DNA of 64,000 nucleotides from Viola odorata (Eukaryota; Streptophyta; Magnoliopsida; Malpighiales; Violaceae). The notes beneath the pieces are model-generated. The model did no database searches, was not told the DNA's origin, and worked only from the letters and a program-made list of their open reading frames with translations. Location: positions 46,288,158-46,352,157 of the forward strand of contig OY829540.1 of the NCBI GenBank assembly GCA_963691705.1, written 5' to 3'. Position 1 is the stretch's first letter. Every line of letters starts with the position of its first letter. The translations under genes and the position numbers were made by a program. This document shows positions 46,071 to 57,534 of this stretch, piece after piece.

Positions 46071-47597
46071 TGATATGCGTATATTTTCTAGATATTTCTC
46101 TCTAATTTTGTATGTTTTCCCCTCCTTGATGCTACTAACTTGCTCTGTTTTCAATACTTTTTGCCAGATCTAGCCCTGGAGGAGAAAAAGACAGAAAACA
46201 CACATTTTGGGATGGAATTGAGCAGCTGTGCAAGTCTCCCAGTCTTCGTCGCGGCCTAGACGTATTTCCTCAGTCGAGCCCTAGATGCGCGCATCCGAGT
46301 CCGGCCCTGGACTATCTGTGAAGCCGAAAAGTGCTACGTTTTGCCCTCGATCAGAAGCCGCACGTGCTTGCAATCCTCCTTGGAGCGCACGAAGAGAGAC
46401 GCCAGCAAGATTCCTCTCTGATCCCTTTTGAGCGTCCTAGGAATATTCCTCCTGGGACATGCTCCAGCCCAGCTGTCCCTTTCCTCCCATTTTGTCTTCT
46501 TCCCTTAGCTGGATTTGTCCTCTAGTTAGCTTAGGGTTGTATATAAACAGTAACTTTAGGATTTTTAGGGTAAGCAACATTGGTAGGAGGCAAAAATCAG
46601 CATACTTTCTATTTTTCAGTCTCCTTTGGGATTTGTTCCTCCATCTTCAAGCTGTAGCCGCCGGCCAGCCTTACTCTTTCACCGGAGCTTTTTAGCTCCG
46701 GCTGGTATTTAATAGCTCTCTTCCCATTTTCTTATTTTCCTTTTATGCTTACTATCAAATCCATTTATATTTATGTTATTATGAGTATGAGTAGCTAGAT
46801 CTTTTTGGTCTTATCAAAGGTTTTTCCAAGGGTTGCAAGGGTAGTTGTGAAGCCTTAATGTTCTTCATGAACTCTTATGCGTGTATTTAATCTCTTGCCA
46901 TTTTACTGTCATATTGCACTGGATTTATAGAAGCCTGATCAACTGCTGTATTTTCCTTTGTAATTACTGCCATTTCTTTAGAATCAGTAGGCACCTATCC
47001 CGGAGTCATCAGGTTGCTGGTCCAATCCGGCTAGGGCTGGAGGTTAACTAGGGTGGATCTGACAACGTCTTGCCCTAGACGTGTCTTCCTCCACTTCATG
47101 GGCCTCTAGATCTCCCCATAAACGAACCTTGGGGAAGGACGGAGTGTCAAGGTCTCTCCCATAAGCGTACCTTGGGCGAGACTTCTCTTACGAAGGTAGA
47201 CAGGAGGCCTAAGCGTACCTGGCCTCTATAGCACGTCTGCACCGTGAGAGTGGAATATCCTTGAGCTGATGACCAACTAGGCCTAGACGCAACCCGCGGA
47301 ATCACTTTGCTAAGACTCTTTCCTATTATCTGATTTACCCCTCTTGTGATACCGTTTTATTGCCTTTAGATAACTTTTACTTTATTTAGTTCACTTGTTA
47401 GCTTTAGTATCCGAATCTCGCTGGTTAATTTCATTAGCCAGCCCAAACCCCCCCAGTGTTACTTGTTACTGTTTAGACCTGGACATACATTACGAACAGA
47501 ATATTACCATTAATCCTTGTGGTTCGAATCTGATTTGCCCTATACACATTTATTGTGCATTTTGCTAGCAGAAAATATTACTTTTGAGTGACTATCA
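46071..47597 (+). repeat. Athila-like 5' LTR (1527 bp)
   Basis: Starts TGATATGCGTATA and ends GAGTGACTATCA. TATA at 46540-46547. The partner LTR is at 52110-53634 in reverse orientation, with scattered differences, clearly more diverged than the nested element's LTR pair. Confidence 0.9.
46540..46547 (+). promoter_or_regulatory. TATA box of the Athila-like 5' LTR
   Basis: GGTTGTATATAAACAG, about 470 bp inside the LTR. The same box is at 53157-53164 on minus in the other LTR. Confidence 0.6.
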
Positions 47598-47602
47598 AAT
47601 TT

Positions 47603-47620
47603 TGGTGCCGTTGCCGGGGA
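47603..47620 (+). promoter_or_regulatory. Primer-binding site, tRNA-Asp type
   Basis: TGGTGCCGTTGCCGGGGA, one mismatch from the TGGCGCC... site complementary to plant tRNA-Asp, a known Athila feature. Five bases separate it from the LTR. Confidence 0.85.
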
Positions 47621-47651
47621 TTGACGGTTCTAATATTTTGTTTTTCCTTGT

Positions 47652-48469
47652 ATGACCAGGAGATCTGCTTTAGATCTACTGCCTTACGATCCAGAGCTCA
47701 CTAGGACAGAAAGAGAACTCCGAAGGTAAGCCAGAGGATCATCTCTTTTCTGGAGTAGAGCTCCTGTCCCTCTTCTCGACAGAGACCTTTCAGATCTTGA
47801 TACTCTTCAAAGCCTGTTTCAGGAAGAAATTGCATCTTTACATCGAGCCCTCGACAGTGTTGAGTATATCCAGCTCCCGACATCTGAAATGGAAGATCCA
47901 CCACCACCTCCTCCTGGAGGAAATGAGGGCATAGTTCCTCCTGTTGCTCAGACCATTGATGATCTTAATGCCGCCCTGGAAGCGCCCAGCAGCTGCATCG
48001 ATTAGCCTGAAGTACCTCACGACTGGACACTCAAGTCCGCTGTCATGCACCATCTCCCTATTTTCCGAGGTACTACCAAGGAAAATCCTCATCGCCATCT
48101 TCAACAGCTCCATTCTATTTACGAGGCAATGAAACCTACCAACGTCAGCATCGAGCAAGCCAAGCTCCGAGCTTTTATGTGGTCACTCAAAGATTTAGCC
48201 CTCGACTGGTTTTATGATCTCCCTCCTCGTTCGATTCACTCATGGGGTGAGATGACTAAAGCCTTCACGGATAAGTACTACCCTGCATCCAGGGCGATGG
48301 TGACAGTCAAGCAACTTGTATCTATTCTTCAGAAAGAAGACGAGACCCTTGACCAGTACTATGAACGCTTCAAGCGTATACAAGCCTTGTGTCCCTCTCA
48401 TAACCTGACCGAGCACGGTCTTATTAAGTACTTCGCCGAAGGACTGAGACCCCATGATAAAGCCGCCAT
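47652..48469 (+). pseudogene. Athila-like gag, N-terminal part, with two stops
   Basis: MTRRSALDLLPYDPEL is a typical Athila gag start. TAA at 47727-47729 and TAG at 48003-48005 break the frame. The core gag domain follows: MHHLPIFRGTTKENPHRHLQ, LKDLALDWFYDLPPRSIHSW, AFTDKYYPAS, LDQYYERFKRIQALCPSHNL. It ends at the inversion junction after GLRPHDKAA. The C-terminal zinc knuckle is on the other side at about 62000. Confidence 0.85.
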
Positions 48470-51400
48470 GGCTAGCCAACCCTGTGGTTGTCCCCAAAGC
48501 AAACGAAGAATAGAGGATGTGCATCGACTTCACCTCTCTGAATGAGGCTTGTCCGAAAGACTGCTTCCCCCTACCTCAGATCGAGCAATTAGTAGACCGA
48601 ACGACCGATTACGAATTCTTGAGCTCCCTGGACGCAAATTCAGGATACCACCAAATACCGATGGCGATAGAAGATGAGGAGAAAATGGCTTTCGTAACAC
48701 CAGCCGGAACATATTGCTACCGCGCTATGCCTTTCGACTTGAAAAATGCAGGGGCAACTTTCCAGCGAACAACCAATAAAATCTTCAAGGACCAGCTGGG
48801 TCAAAACCTCGAGGTATATGTCGATGACATGTTGGTAAAAAGCAAGAGCTTTGAGGGTCACCTGATCGACCTAGCGGAAACATTCCAAACCATGCAGACA
48901 TTCGGCATGAAGCTTAACCCAAACAAATGCATGTTCGCTTTCCAGACAGGAAAATTCTTGGGGTACGTCGTTAGCCGGGAGGGAATCCTGCCCAACCCCG
49001 TCAAGCTAAAGGCCATCCATGACATGGTATCCCCCCGGAATATCAATGAAGTCCAACAACTCACTGGTAGGGCGATAGCCCTAAGTCGCTTTATCGCTAA
49101 GCAAGGCGAGTGATGCCTCCCTTTCTTTAAACTCATTCGGAAGAAGGCTTTGTTCGGATGGACCGAAGATTGCGAGAACGCCTTCTCAGATCTAAAGGAA
49201 TACCTCACATCGGACCTACTACTCAAACGGCCAGAGCAAGGAGATGTCCTTTTTCTATATCTCGGGGCAGCCGACGAGGCAGTTAGCGCCGTTTTGGTAC
49301 GGGACGAAGGGGGCATCCACAAGCCCATATACTTCATCAGTAAAATATTAAAAGACGCCGAGCTACGATACAGGCGGGTGGAGAAGGTGGCCCTTGCCCT
49401 AATACAAGCAACCCGAAAGATGGCGCGCTACTTTCAGGCACATTCAGTCATTGTCCTAACGGACCAACCATTGCGGAAAATCTTCAAGAGGCCAGAAACT
49501 TCAGGCCGAATGGTCATCTGTGCTGTCAAACTGGAGCAACACGGCCTACAATACCAATCAAGACCATCGATCAAGGCGCAACAGCCCTTAGCTGACTTCA
49601 TCGCCGAATGCACATTCTCGGGCGAACCGTCCCCCAAACCGAAAACGACTGACTCCGAAGACACGGACTCACCCTACCCCGAAGAGGGAGACAGATGGGT
49701 CATTTTTATCGACGGAGCTAAAAGCCAAGAATCAACCGGGGCAGGCATCATTGCTTCCGGACCGGAAGGACTCAAGCTACGCTATGCATTGAGGATTTTG
49801 AAGCCGTTGTCAAACAACGCAGCAGAATACGAGGCGCTTCTAGCCGGCCTACGTATCGGGAAAGACCTAGCGGCAAAAAGAACGCGTGAGCAGAATGAGA
49901 CTGAAGAGTCGCACCTAGAGTTGTACGGCGATTCAAAACTGATAGTAGATCAAGTCAACGGCCAGGCACAGGCAAGAGACCCGACAATGATCCAATACCT
50001 CACAAAAGCCAGGAAAGAACTAGCATCTATCGAGAAATAGGGCGTTCGGGTAAAAATCAAACATATTCCGAGAGAGGAAAATATCGAGGCCGACGAGATC
50101 GCAAAACTGGCCGCAGATCCCGATGCCGCCGTACCAAAGGACGTTATGATAGAGGAAATCCTAACTCCTTCGTTCATGGAGCAACAACTCACCCTATGTA
50201 TAGAAGAGGATGAAAACGACTGGCGAACGCCCGTTATCAAATATCTGAAACACGGCACCCTACCAATAGACCCAACGGCAAAAATGAAAATTCTCAAGCG
50301 GGCGGCGAGATGTTCTATGTTCGACGGAGACCTCATCCGTCGATGTTTCTCACATCCAGCAGCCAAGTGCCTATCGAAGGAGGAGGGACACTATACCCTG
50401 CGAGAAATCCACGAGGGCATCTGCGGTATGCATGCCTCCGGGGGGACTATGGCAGCACAAGTCCTCTACAACGGATTCTACTGGCCAACGATCCGAAAGG
50501 ATTGTGACCTCTTTGTAATAACCTACCGGAAGTGCCAAGAATTTGCAAGGATCCCAAGGCAACCGGCCACGGAGATATCGGCAATAGTCAGCCCCTGCCC
50601 GTTTGCCCAATGGGGAATCGACATCATGGGACCATTCCCGACAGCCCATCCGGAGCTAAAATCCGTCATCTTAGCAGTAGACTACTTCACCAAGTGGTCA
50701 GAAATGGAGGCCATCCCAAAAATCACAGCAGAAAAGACGTGGGAATTCTTCAAAAATTAAGTAATTCTACGCTTCGGGATCCCGAGAGTTCTGATCAGCG
50801 ATAACGACACACAGTTCACTAGTGGTTATTTCAAAAACTGATGCGAGGAATTCGGGATTGAACAAAGGTTCTCCTCCGTGGCCCATCCACAGACCAATGG
50901 TCAAACGGAAGTCACCAACAGGACTATCCTAGGCGGAATCAAAAGAAACTTGGAAGGAGCACGTACCAAATGGGAAGATGAGCTACCTTACGTCATGTGG
51001 GCCTACCGAATGAAAATTAAGGCCAGCACGGGAGAAACCCCCTTCGCCCTAACTTACGGTACTGAGGCCGTGACTTCGGTAGAAATCGGGGCCCTCAGCT
51101 TACGCATTGACTACTTCAATACGGAGCATAACGAAGATAGGTTAAGGGAACAGCTCGACCTACTGCCAGAACTGCAGGAGCAAGCTTTGCTAAAAACACT
51201 ACTCTACAAAAGGAAAATGGCCAAATATCATAACCGACGAGTTAAGGAACGGCTACTAAAAGCAAACGACCTGGTACTGCGCAGCAAAGAAGCCACCGGA
51301 CCAATAATAAAAAAGCTCTGCCCCAACTAGGATGGGCCCTTCCAGGTCGTCCGGGTCATCGGCAAAGGTGCCTACCAGCTAGAAGAGCTTAACGGTACGC

Positions 51401-51480
51401 TTTTACCTAACTCTTGGAATATAGCCCACTTAAAGCTATATCACCCAAGAGCGGATGTATTGTTCATAAACTCTGCATAA
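48470..51480 (+). pseudogene. Tat pol from RT to integrase, inverted, six in-frame stops
   Basis: One frame of about 1000 codons with no frameshift. RT: CIDFTSLNEACPKDCFPLPQ, MPFDLKNAGATFQ, catalytic VYVDDMLVKSKSF. RNase H: about 49190-49620. Second, archaeal-type RNase H: FIDGAKSQESTGAG, NNAAEYEALL, ELYGDSKLI. Integrase: zinc finger (HEGICGMHASGGTM, CQEF), WGIDIMGPFP, LISDNDTQF, PQTNGQTEVTNR. Stops at 48511, 49111, 50038, 50758, 50839 and 51328 each replace a Trp, Arg or Gln codon by a single C-to-T or G-to-A change. The N-terminal end of RT is missing here and is found at 62091 onward on the other strand. Confidence 0.88.
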
Positions 51481-51593
51481 ATAAAGAGCACTGTGGACGT
51501 AGGCTTTTGAATGCCGAACCACGTTAAAAAACGCTAACGTCAATCATACATTAAGAAAGGAGAATCGTGCCCCAAATAGCCAGCCCCTTCTTG

Positions 51594-52109
51594 GCATCCC
51601 ATCTCCGTTTTAATGAAAATGGGCGTATGGAAGGAGCTTGCGTTGTCAGCTGACCGTATCTCGTTGGGTCTGTCGACCACGATACGCGTTAAGATTCCAA
51701 ATAGCCTTCACCGTTTGTTTAAACGGGCGACTTGGCATCCCATCTCTATTTTAATATAAACAGGCGTATGGAGAGAGCTTGCGTTGTCAGCTGACTGTAT
51801 CTCGTTGGGTCTGTCGACCACGATACGCGTTAAGATTCCAAATAGCCTTCACCGTTTGTTCAAACGGGCGACTTGGCATCCCATCTCCGTTTTAATATAA
51901 ACGGGCGTATGGAGAGAGCTTGCGTTGTCAGCTGACCGTATCTCGTTGGGTCTATCGACCACGATACGCGTTAAGATTCCAAATAGCCTTCACCGTTTGT
52001 TCAAACGAGCGACTTTGCATCCCATCTCTGTTTTAATATAAACGGACATATAGAGAGAGCTTGCGTTGTCAGCTGACCGTATCTCGTTGGGTCTGTCGAC
52101 CACGATACG
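51594..52109 (+). repeat. Tat 141-bp tandem repeats, right part
   Basis: Units start at 51594, 51735, 51876 and 52017 (GCATCCCATCTC), exactly 141 bp apart; the last is cut after 93 bp at 52109. 93 plus the 53-bp tail at 46018-46070 minus the 5-bp duplication equals 141. 51481-51593 before it is spacer without features. Confidence 0.92.
52105..52109. other. Target-site duplication of Athila, inverted side (ATACG)
   Basis: Abuts the LTR end at 52110. Reverse complement CGTAT equals 46066-46070. Confidence 0.85.
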
Positions 52110-53634
52110 TGATCGTCACTCAAAAGTAATATTTTCTGCTAGCAAAATGCACAATAAATGTGTATAGGGCAAATCAGAGTCGAACCACAAGGATTAATGG
52201 TAATATTCTGTTCGTAATGTATGTCCAGGTCTAAACAGTAATAAGTAACACTGGGGGTTGGGCTGGCTAATGAAATTAACCAGCGAGATTCGGATACTAA
52301 AGCTAACAAGTGAACTAAATAAAGTAAAAGTTATCTAAAGGCAATAAAACGGTATCACAAGAGGGGTAAATCAGGTAATAGGAAAGAGTCTTAGCAAAGT
52401 GATTCCGCGGGTTGCGTCTAGGCCTAGTTGGTCATCAGCTCAAGGATATTCCACTCTCACGGTGCAGACGTGCTATAGAGGCTAGGTACGCTTAGGCCTC
52501 CTGTCTACCTTCGTAAGAGAAGTCTCGCCCAAGGTACGCTTATAGGAGAGACCTTGACACTCCGTCCTTCCCCAAGGTTCATTTATGGGGAGATCTAGAG
52601 GCCCATGAAGTGGAGGAAGACACGTCTACGGCAAGACGTTGTCAGATCCACCCTAGTTAACCTCCAGCCCTAGCCGGATTGGACCAGCAACCTAATGACT
52701 CCGGGCTAGGTGCCTACTGATTCTAAAGAAATGGCAGTAATTACAAAGGAAAATACAGCAGTTGATTAGGCTTCTATAGATCCAGTGCAATATGACAGTA
52801 AAATGGCAAGAGATTAAATACACGCATAAGAGTTTATGAAGAACATTAAGGCTTCACAACTACCCTTCCAACCCTTGGAAAAACCTTTGTTAAGACCAAA
52901 AAGATCTAGCTACTCATACTCATAATAACATAAATATAAATGGATTTGATAGTAAGCATAAAAGGAAAACAAGAAAATAGGAAGAGAGCTATTAAATACC
53001 AGCCGGAGCTAAAAAGCTCCAGTGAAAGAGTAAGGCTGGTCGGCGGCTACAGCTTGAAGATGGAGGAACAAATCCCAAAGGAGACTGAAAAATAGAAAGT
53101 ATGCTGATTTTTGCCTCCTACCAATGTTGCTTACCCTAAAAATCCTAAAGTTACTGTTTATATACAACCCTAAGCTAACTAGAGGACAAATCTAGCTAAG
53201 GGAAGAAGACAAAATGGGAGGAAAGGGACAGCTGGGCTGGAGCATGTCCCAAGAGGAATATTCCTAGGACGCTCAAAAGGGATCAGAGAGGAATCTTGCT
53301 GGCGTCTCTCTTTGTGCGCTCCAAGGAGGATTGCAAGCACGTGCGGCTTCTGATCGAGGGTAAAACGCAGCACTTTTCGGCTTCACAGATAGTCCAGGGC
53401 TGGACACGGATGCGCGCATCTAGGGTTCGACTGAGGAAATACGTCTAGGCCGCGACGAAGACTGGGAGACTTTCACAGCTGCTCAATTCCATCCCAAAAT
53501 GTGTGCTTTCTGTCTTTTTCTCCTCCAGGGTTAGATCTGGCAAAAAGTATTGAAAACAGAGCAAGTTAGTAGCATCAAGGAGGGGAAAACATACAAAATT
53601 AGAGAGAAAATATCTAGAAAACACACGCATATCA
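52110..53634 (-). repeat. Athila-like 3' LTR (1525 bp), inverted
   Basis: On minus starts TGATATGCGTGTG and ends GAGTGACGATCA. Reverse copy of 46071-47597. Immediately preceded on minus by GGGCAGTGTGGGGATGTT, the polypurine tract. Confidence 0.9.
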
Positions 53635-53652
53635 AACATCCCCACACTGCCC
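53635..53652 (-). promoter_or_regulatory. Polypurine tract of the Athila-like element
   Basis: Minus strand GGGCAGTGTGGGGATGTT directly before the 3' LTR. Confidence 0.75.
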
Positions 53653-53824
53653 AACGCTCACCCTCGAGCATCAATCAAAACTTAAAACCACCCCAAGACA
53701 CACACGACACGCATCCAACGAGACACAAGAGCAAGGATCCTTAGATCAGACCAAGCTGCGACACAACAGACCTTGCCTAGATGCACACCTGCGTTAAACC
53801 AAAAGGATAACGACCCTAGAGATT

Positions 53825-54015
53825 AAACTTTTCCACATCCAGGCCCAAACAGAAGCAATCCTCACTGGTCGTGTTTACACTCGCTCTCTTAAGCAGGGGT
53901 CATGTGTTTAAATCACTCAAACTAATGCAATGACACAACAGAACACACAATTTGCACATCAATCCGAGTAGTGATCCACATGCATAGGCAATCATTCGAT
54001 CTAAAAGACTTTGCA
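53825..54015 (-). other. Conserved non-coding block 1, Athila copy
   Basis: On minus: GCAAAGTCTTTTAGATCGAA, GCCTATGCATGTGGATC, ACTCGGATTGATGTGCAA, GAGTGATTTAAACACATG, GAGTGTAAACACGACCAGTG, AGGATTGCTT. These align in order with the Ogre and nested-element copies, but with more substitutions and gaps. Confidence 0.65.
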
Positions 54016-54637
54016 ATAGGGGGAAAGAAAGAACAGTGAAAGAGGTGGCTAAGGAAGAGATGAGAGATGAAATGAAACCTGGAATGTTTCCTTGGCTGAA
54101 AGAAGCGAAATGGTGAGGTAGCGCTCGTCGAGGGCTGGACGGGGGATGAGGGCTAGACAACTGGTACTTCTTGTAGAGACGGAAGCTCCTTTCTTTGATA
54201 ATGTGCTGGCAGGTTCTTTGCTCACTTATGTTCGTGCCTCGATTCTTTATTGCTCATCATCATTTTTTTATTTTTATTTTTAAATATCCAGGCTACGAAC
54301 CTTGGATGCTTGGATTTCTCATGGCTAGGGCGAGACATTTCTGCTATTGCTTTCATTTCTTCATTCTGTTGCTGCTGGCCCTTTTTTCCTGCTTTCAGCA
54401 CCGCGACTACGATGTATCTTCCCCACACTTCGGCTTTGTTGTGTTGTCTAGCCCTCGACATTGCCATCTTCGAACTCTACCTCACCTACCAAGGAAAAGA
54501 TGAATGAATCAGCTCAAATGGTTAAGAAGATAGGGTGAGAAGGGGATGTCGGGGTCTAGAGATGGAGAGTAGAGGTGAAAAATAAAGGAGAGGAGAAGCA
54601 AAAAGAAATTTTTACAAAGTCTTTTGTCCTTTCGACG

Positions 54638-54683
54638 CTTTCCTATGACTAATGGTGTTCGCACCCAGGGATATCATGCAAAT
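54638..54683 (-). other. Conserved non-coding block 2, Athila copy
   Basis: On minus: GCATGATATCCCTGGGTGCG, then ACACCATTAGTCATAGGAAA. Compare GCATAATATCCAGGGTACAT and CACCATTAGTCATGGGATAG in the nested element. Confidence 0.65.
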
Positions 54684-55029
54684 TTAGTGCTTTGCTAAGC
54701 CATGCAACTATTCACACATGAACAAAAATATATCGTTGAGGCTCAATCATGCTCACAAGGTTTAATTTTGATTGCAACTATCTAGACCTAGATGTGGACA
54801 TAAGGGGCAACAGGCAAAGACTGCGTGACTAGGCCTAGACTAATAAAAAGGACCTTTTTCATGTGCGCAAGCTAGAAGTGTGTGTCCATGCCTTGGGGGT
54901 TTTAAAACAAAACTGGCAGTGCAAAAAGATAGCTGGAAAAATCCGAGAAAATCCGCATCATGCAGTCATGCAACAAACATGAAAATAAGCATGCGTTCAC
55001 ACACAAAAATTAAAAAGCAAGCAAAGATA

Positions 55030-55072
55030 AAGTCCCTCCCCACACTTAAGCTTCACATTGTCCTCAATGTGA
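55030..55072 (-). promoter_or_regulatory. Hairpin and internal purine tract of the Athila-like element
   Basis: Perfect 8-bp stem (TCACATTG, loop AGGA on minus, CAATGTGA at 55053-55072), followed on minus by AAGTGTGGGGAGGGAC. The purine tract resembles the true one at 53635-53652 but lies about 1.4 kb from the LTR. The same pair occurs at 332-368. It may be an internal priming site or RNA element. Confidence 0.5.
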
Positions 55073-55168
55073 GAAGGGCACACAAACACAGAAGTTCAAA
55101 TATAAAGAAAAGTACAAAACAGAAATTTAAAATCCTCCACTAGGGTGAAACGATTGTTCAGGGCGGGG

Positions 55169-56990
55169 TTAATGGGGTGGGAGATTGCGGCGCGCGACTT
55201 CAGTAGTCAAACCGTGGAGTTTGGTAAGGATTGCGTGGAGGAGCCGTTCAAGGGTTGGAGCATTGATGGCCATAGGAGTGACAGCGGGGGCTGGAGTCTC
55301 TGCCGGGCGGGAGCTACTAGCTGGGTCTGGAGGGGGCTGAGTAGAAGATTGCGCTTCTGAAGGCCAAATAAACTTGCCACCGTGCTTTGCTCCATAAACC
55401 TGTTCTCTCTGGCTGATGCAAACTGTACTGAAAGTCAAAACTTTGCGTGAGAGACAAAGGTGCCTCATCCGGTCAAGAGTTCTGAGGTCCAGAAGCATGG
55501 CCGGGACAGGGGTTAAAGAGTTATGCTTATCAAGATCGAGACCACGCAATGTAATGGCAAGCAGAGTGATAAGAGAACCAAAGGCGGGGCCTCGACTATT
55601 GTTTTGAATGCCAGTGACAGTGGTGGCAACCCAAAAGCCTAAGTTAACTCTACGTTTTTTATACATGCACCATAAAAAGAACAATTCTTGCAATGACAGT
55701 TGGCCTGAAGAAGTATGCTTACCTGCGAAGGTAAGGGCCAGATATTGGTGCAAGATGCGCAGGCAAGGATCACTGATTTCATGAGCTTTGGCCGATTTCG
55801 GGCTAAAATTGGCATGGGAATTGCCAGTTAGCTCCCGAAACGCCGAATTACCATCAAAGTCATCAGGATAATTTGTTAAAGCAGATGTATATATATCAGA
55901 TCTTAAATCAGAAGCAGTAACAAAACCCAAAGCATAGTTGAATGCATCAATAGACATGGGGAGCCATTTATCCATCAACCTAAAACTAATAGCGTTCGGG
56001 GCAGACAAATCAGGGGCATACCTGCCCCTGGGCATAAAATGCTCAGAGACAGTCCAAAATGAAGTAAAGAACTCTATGGAGAGCTCAATAAAATTCGGGT
56101 GTTCGAGGAAGAACAGTGCTTCCCACCCAATATTGGCAACATACTCTTTGATTTTCGACCCTACATGCATATTTTCAAGAAAACCCATATCTAGGCATGC
56201 ACAGGGGCGCACGCCTTTTGAAAGCAACACAGTCAGCCTGTCTAAAGACGGCTTGTCATTAAATATAACCCAACCAGCAGAAGGGGCAGAAGTCACCTGA
56301 GAGGGTCGAGGGTTGGACGCGGAAGACGGGGTCGAGACCTCGACAGAGGGCTTGGCCTTCTTGGCGGTCGAGACTTTGGTTCTCCCTTTGCTGGATGGTG
56401 GTGCCTTGCACTTCTGGCGGAGCTTTCGCCGTGGATTTGGGCTCAAGGGCTGGCTCAGCTGGTCCAGACTCGGTTGCCTCTTCGCTATCGCCCTCAACAT
56501 CATCTCCTTCTTCTCTTCCATCGCCACTGACATCCATGGCGTCCTTCTCCTCCTCTCCAAGCTTCGGGGTAACCTCAGAACCAGGGGATTCAGCTTCTCC
56601 ATCGGATCCAGAGATGAGAACCTCTTTCAGAACCTCCGACACCGTCAGTTCACGCTTGGCCACGGGAGAGGCCTTGGCTTTCTTTGGACGAGAGCTTTTG
56701 GTGGCGGGGTTACGCACTGGAGCCCTGGATTTGCTGGATTTGGTCATGGGTGAAAGTTGAGGAACGACAGTGGTGACATCGGGCTCCTTTTCAGAGGAAT
56801 CGACGGCGGTGAAATCGGTGGCCCGAGGTGGTGAGGTGGAAACAGTAGGCGGAGGTAAAGTGGGAGAAAGTGGATGAGATGGGTTTTCACTATGGGTAGT
56901 GGAGGAAGAAGAAGCCACGAGGCTACGAGGTTGAGCGTTGGGGCAGGAGCCCGAGGTGTTTCTGTGGGCCATCTTCTTCACTCTTACCAT
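55169..56990 (-). pseudogene. Athila-like accessory ORF downstream of integrase, one frameshift
   Basis: ATG 56990 (MVRVKKMAHRNTSG) starts a Ser/Pro-rich and then acidic N-terminal region. Near 56400 a frameshift moves reading to a second frame that runs to 55169. There a domain of roughly 250 residues has WVIFNDKPSLDRLTVLLSKG, SFWTVSEHFMPRGRYAPDL, WLPMSIDAFNYALGF and LSLQELFFLWCMYKKRRVNL. This resembles the plant 'putative plant transposon protein' domain found in Athila and similar elements (from memory). It occupies the place of the env-like gene of Athila, but I see no signal peptide or clear transmembrane span, so I do not call it an envelope. About 607 codons in all. 56991-57534 between integrase and this ORF holds no recognisable feature. 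Confidence 0.7.
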
Positions 56991-57534
56991 GGTGAAAGGT
57001 TGGTGGTGAGGTGAAAAAGGAGAAGAAGGAGGTGGTAGGGATGATGAGTCATTTTGGGTGAAAGGTAAATGTGAGAAAAGTGAGGCTGACAAGATGTTGG
57101 AAAGGGAAAGAGATAGGAAGAGATAGAGCCGGATGGAGAGAATCACGCTATCAGACGCGATCCGCGTCTGACATGGCGTGGACATGGCGCGCTGGGGTTT
57201 GGTGTAGTGTACCCCTTGTCAGCGTCCTCCTGCGAAAAGGTAAGTGGGTTCAAATTTCAAATGCGCAAGAAGACAAAAAAAGAGGGAAACAAAGGGATAA
57301 ACATGGGAAAGGAACAAGGAAAGTAATTACACACGTGGTAAAAAGAGAAACAAATCAAATCCTCATTAATTAAAAGAGAGCGCATGCGTGGACATAAAAT
57401 AAACAATCAGGTAAGGAATTAATGCATGTTCAGGGCAAGAGAATAAAGAGAAGGGAAAGAGGGGAACGGCATGTGGAATTCCCGTTCAGTTGGCCTTGGC
57501 ATTGACGTCCAGGCCTGGACGTTCTCAACGGAGT

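Larger units (their letters stand above)
46071..48469 (+). mobile_element. Athila-like element, 5' part (rest is inverted at 52110-62085)
   Basis: LTR, tRNA-Asp primer site and gag N-terminal part in plus orientation, ending abruptly in gag at about 48469 against Tat RT. The remaining gag, pol, accessory ORF and 3' LTR are on minus at 52110-62085 because of the inversion. Confidence 0.85.
53653..55168 (-). other. 3' untranslated region of the Athila-like element
   Basis: No gene. Contains conserved block 1 (53825-54015) and block 2 (54638-54683 core), with an A-rich stretch on minus between them (54258-54285), and the hairpin plus purine tract (55030-55072). Short open frames here match nothing. 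Confidence 0.7.

Noticed and set aside
46071..53634. One LTR element delimited by 46071-47597 and 52110-53634
   Set aside because: The two LTRs are in opposite orientation and enclose Tat, not Athila, pol. They are partners only after the inversion is undone.
55169..56990. Calling the Athila accessory ORF an envelope gene
   Set aside because: Position fits, but no signal peptide, fusion segment or transmembrane helix is visible, and the domain resembles a plant transposon-associated domain instead.
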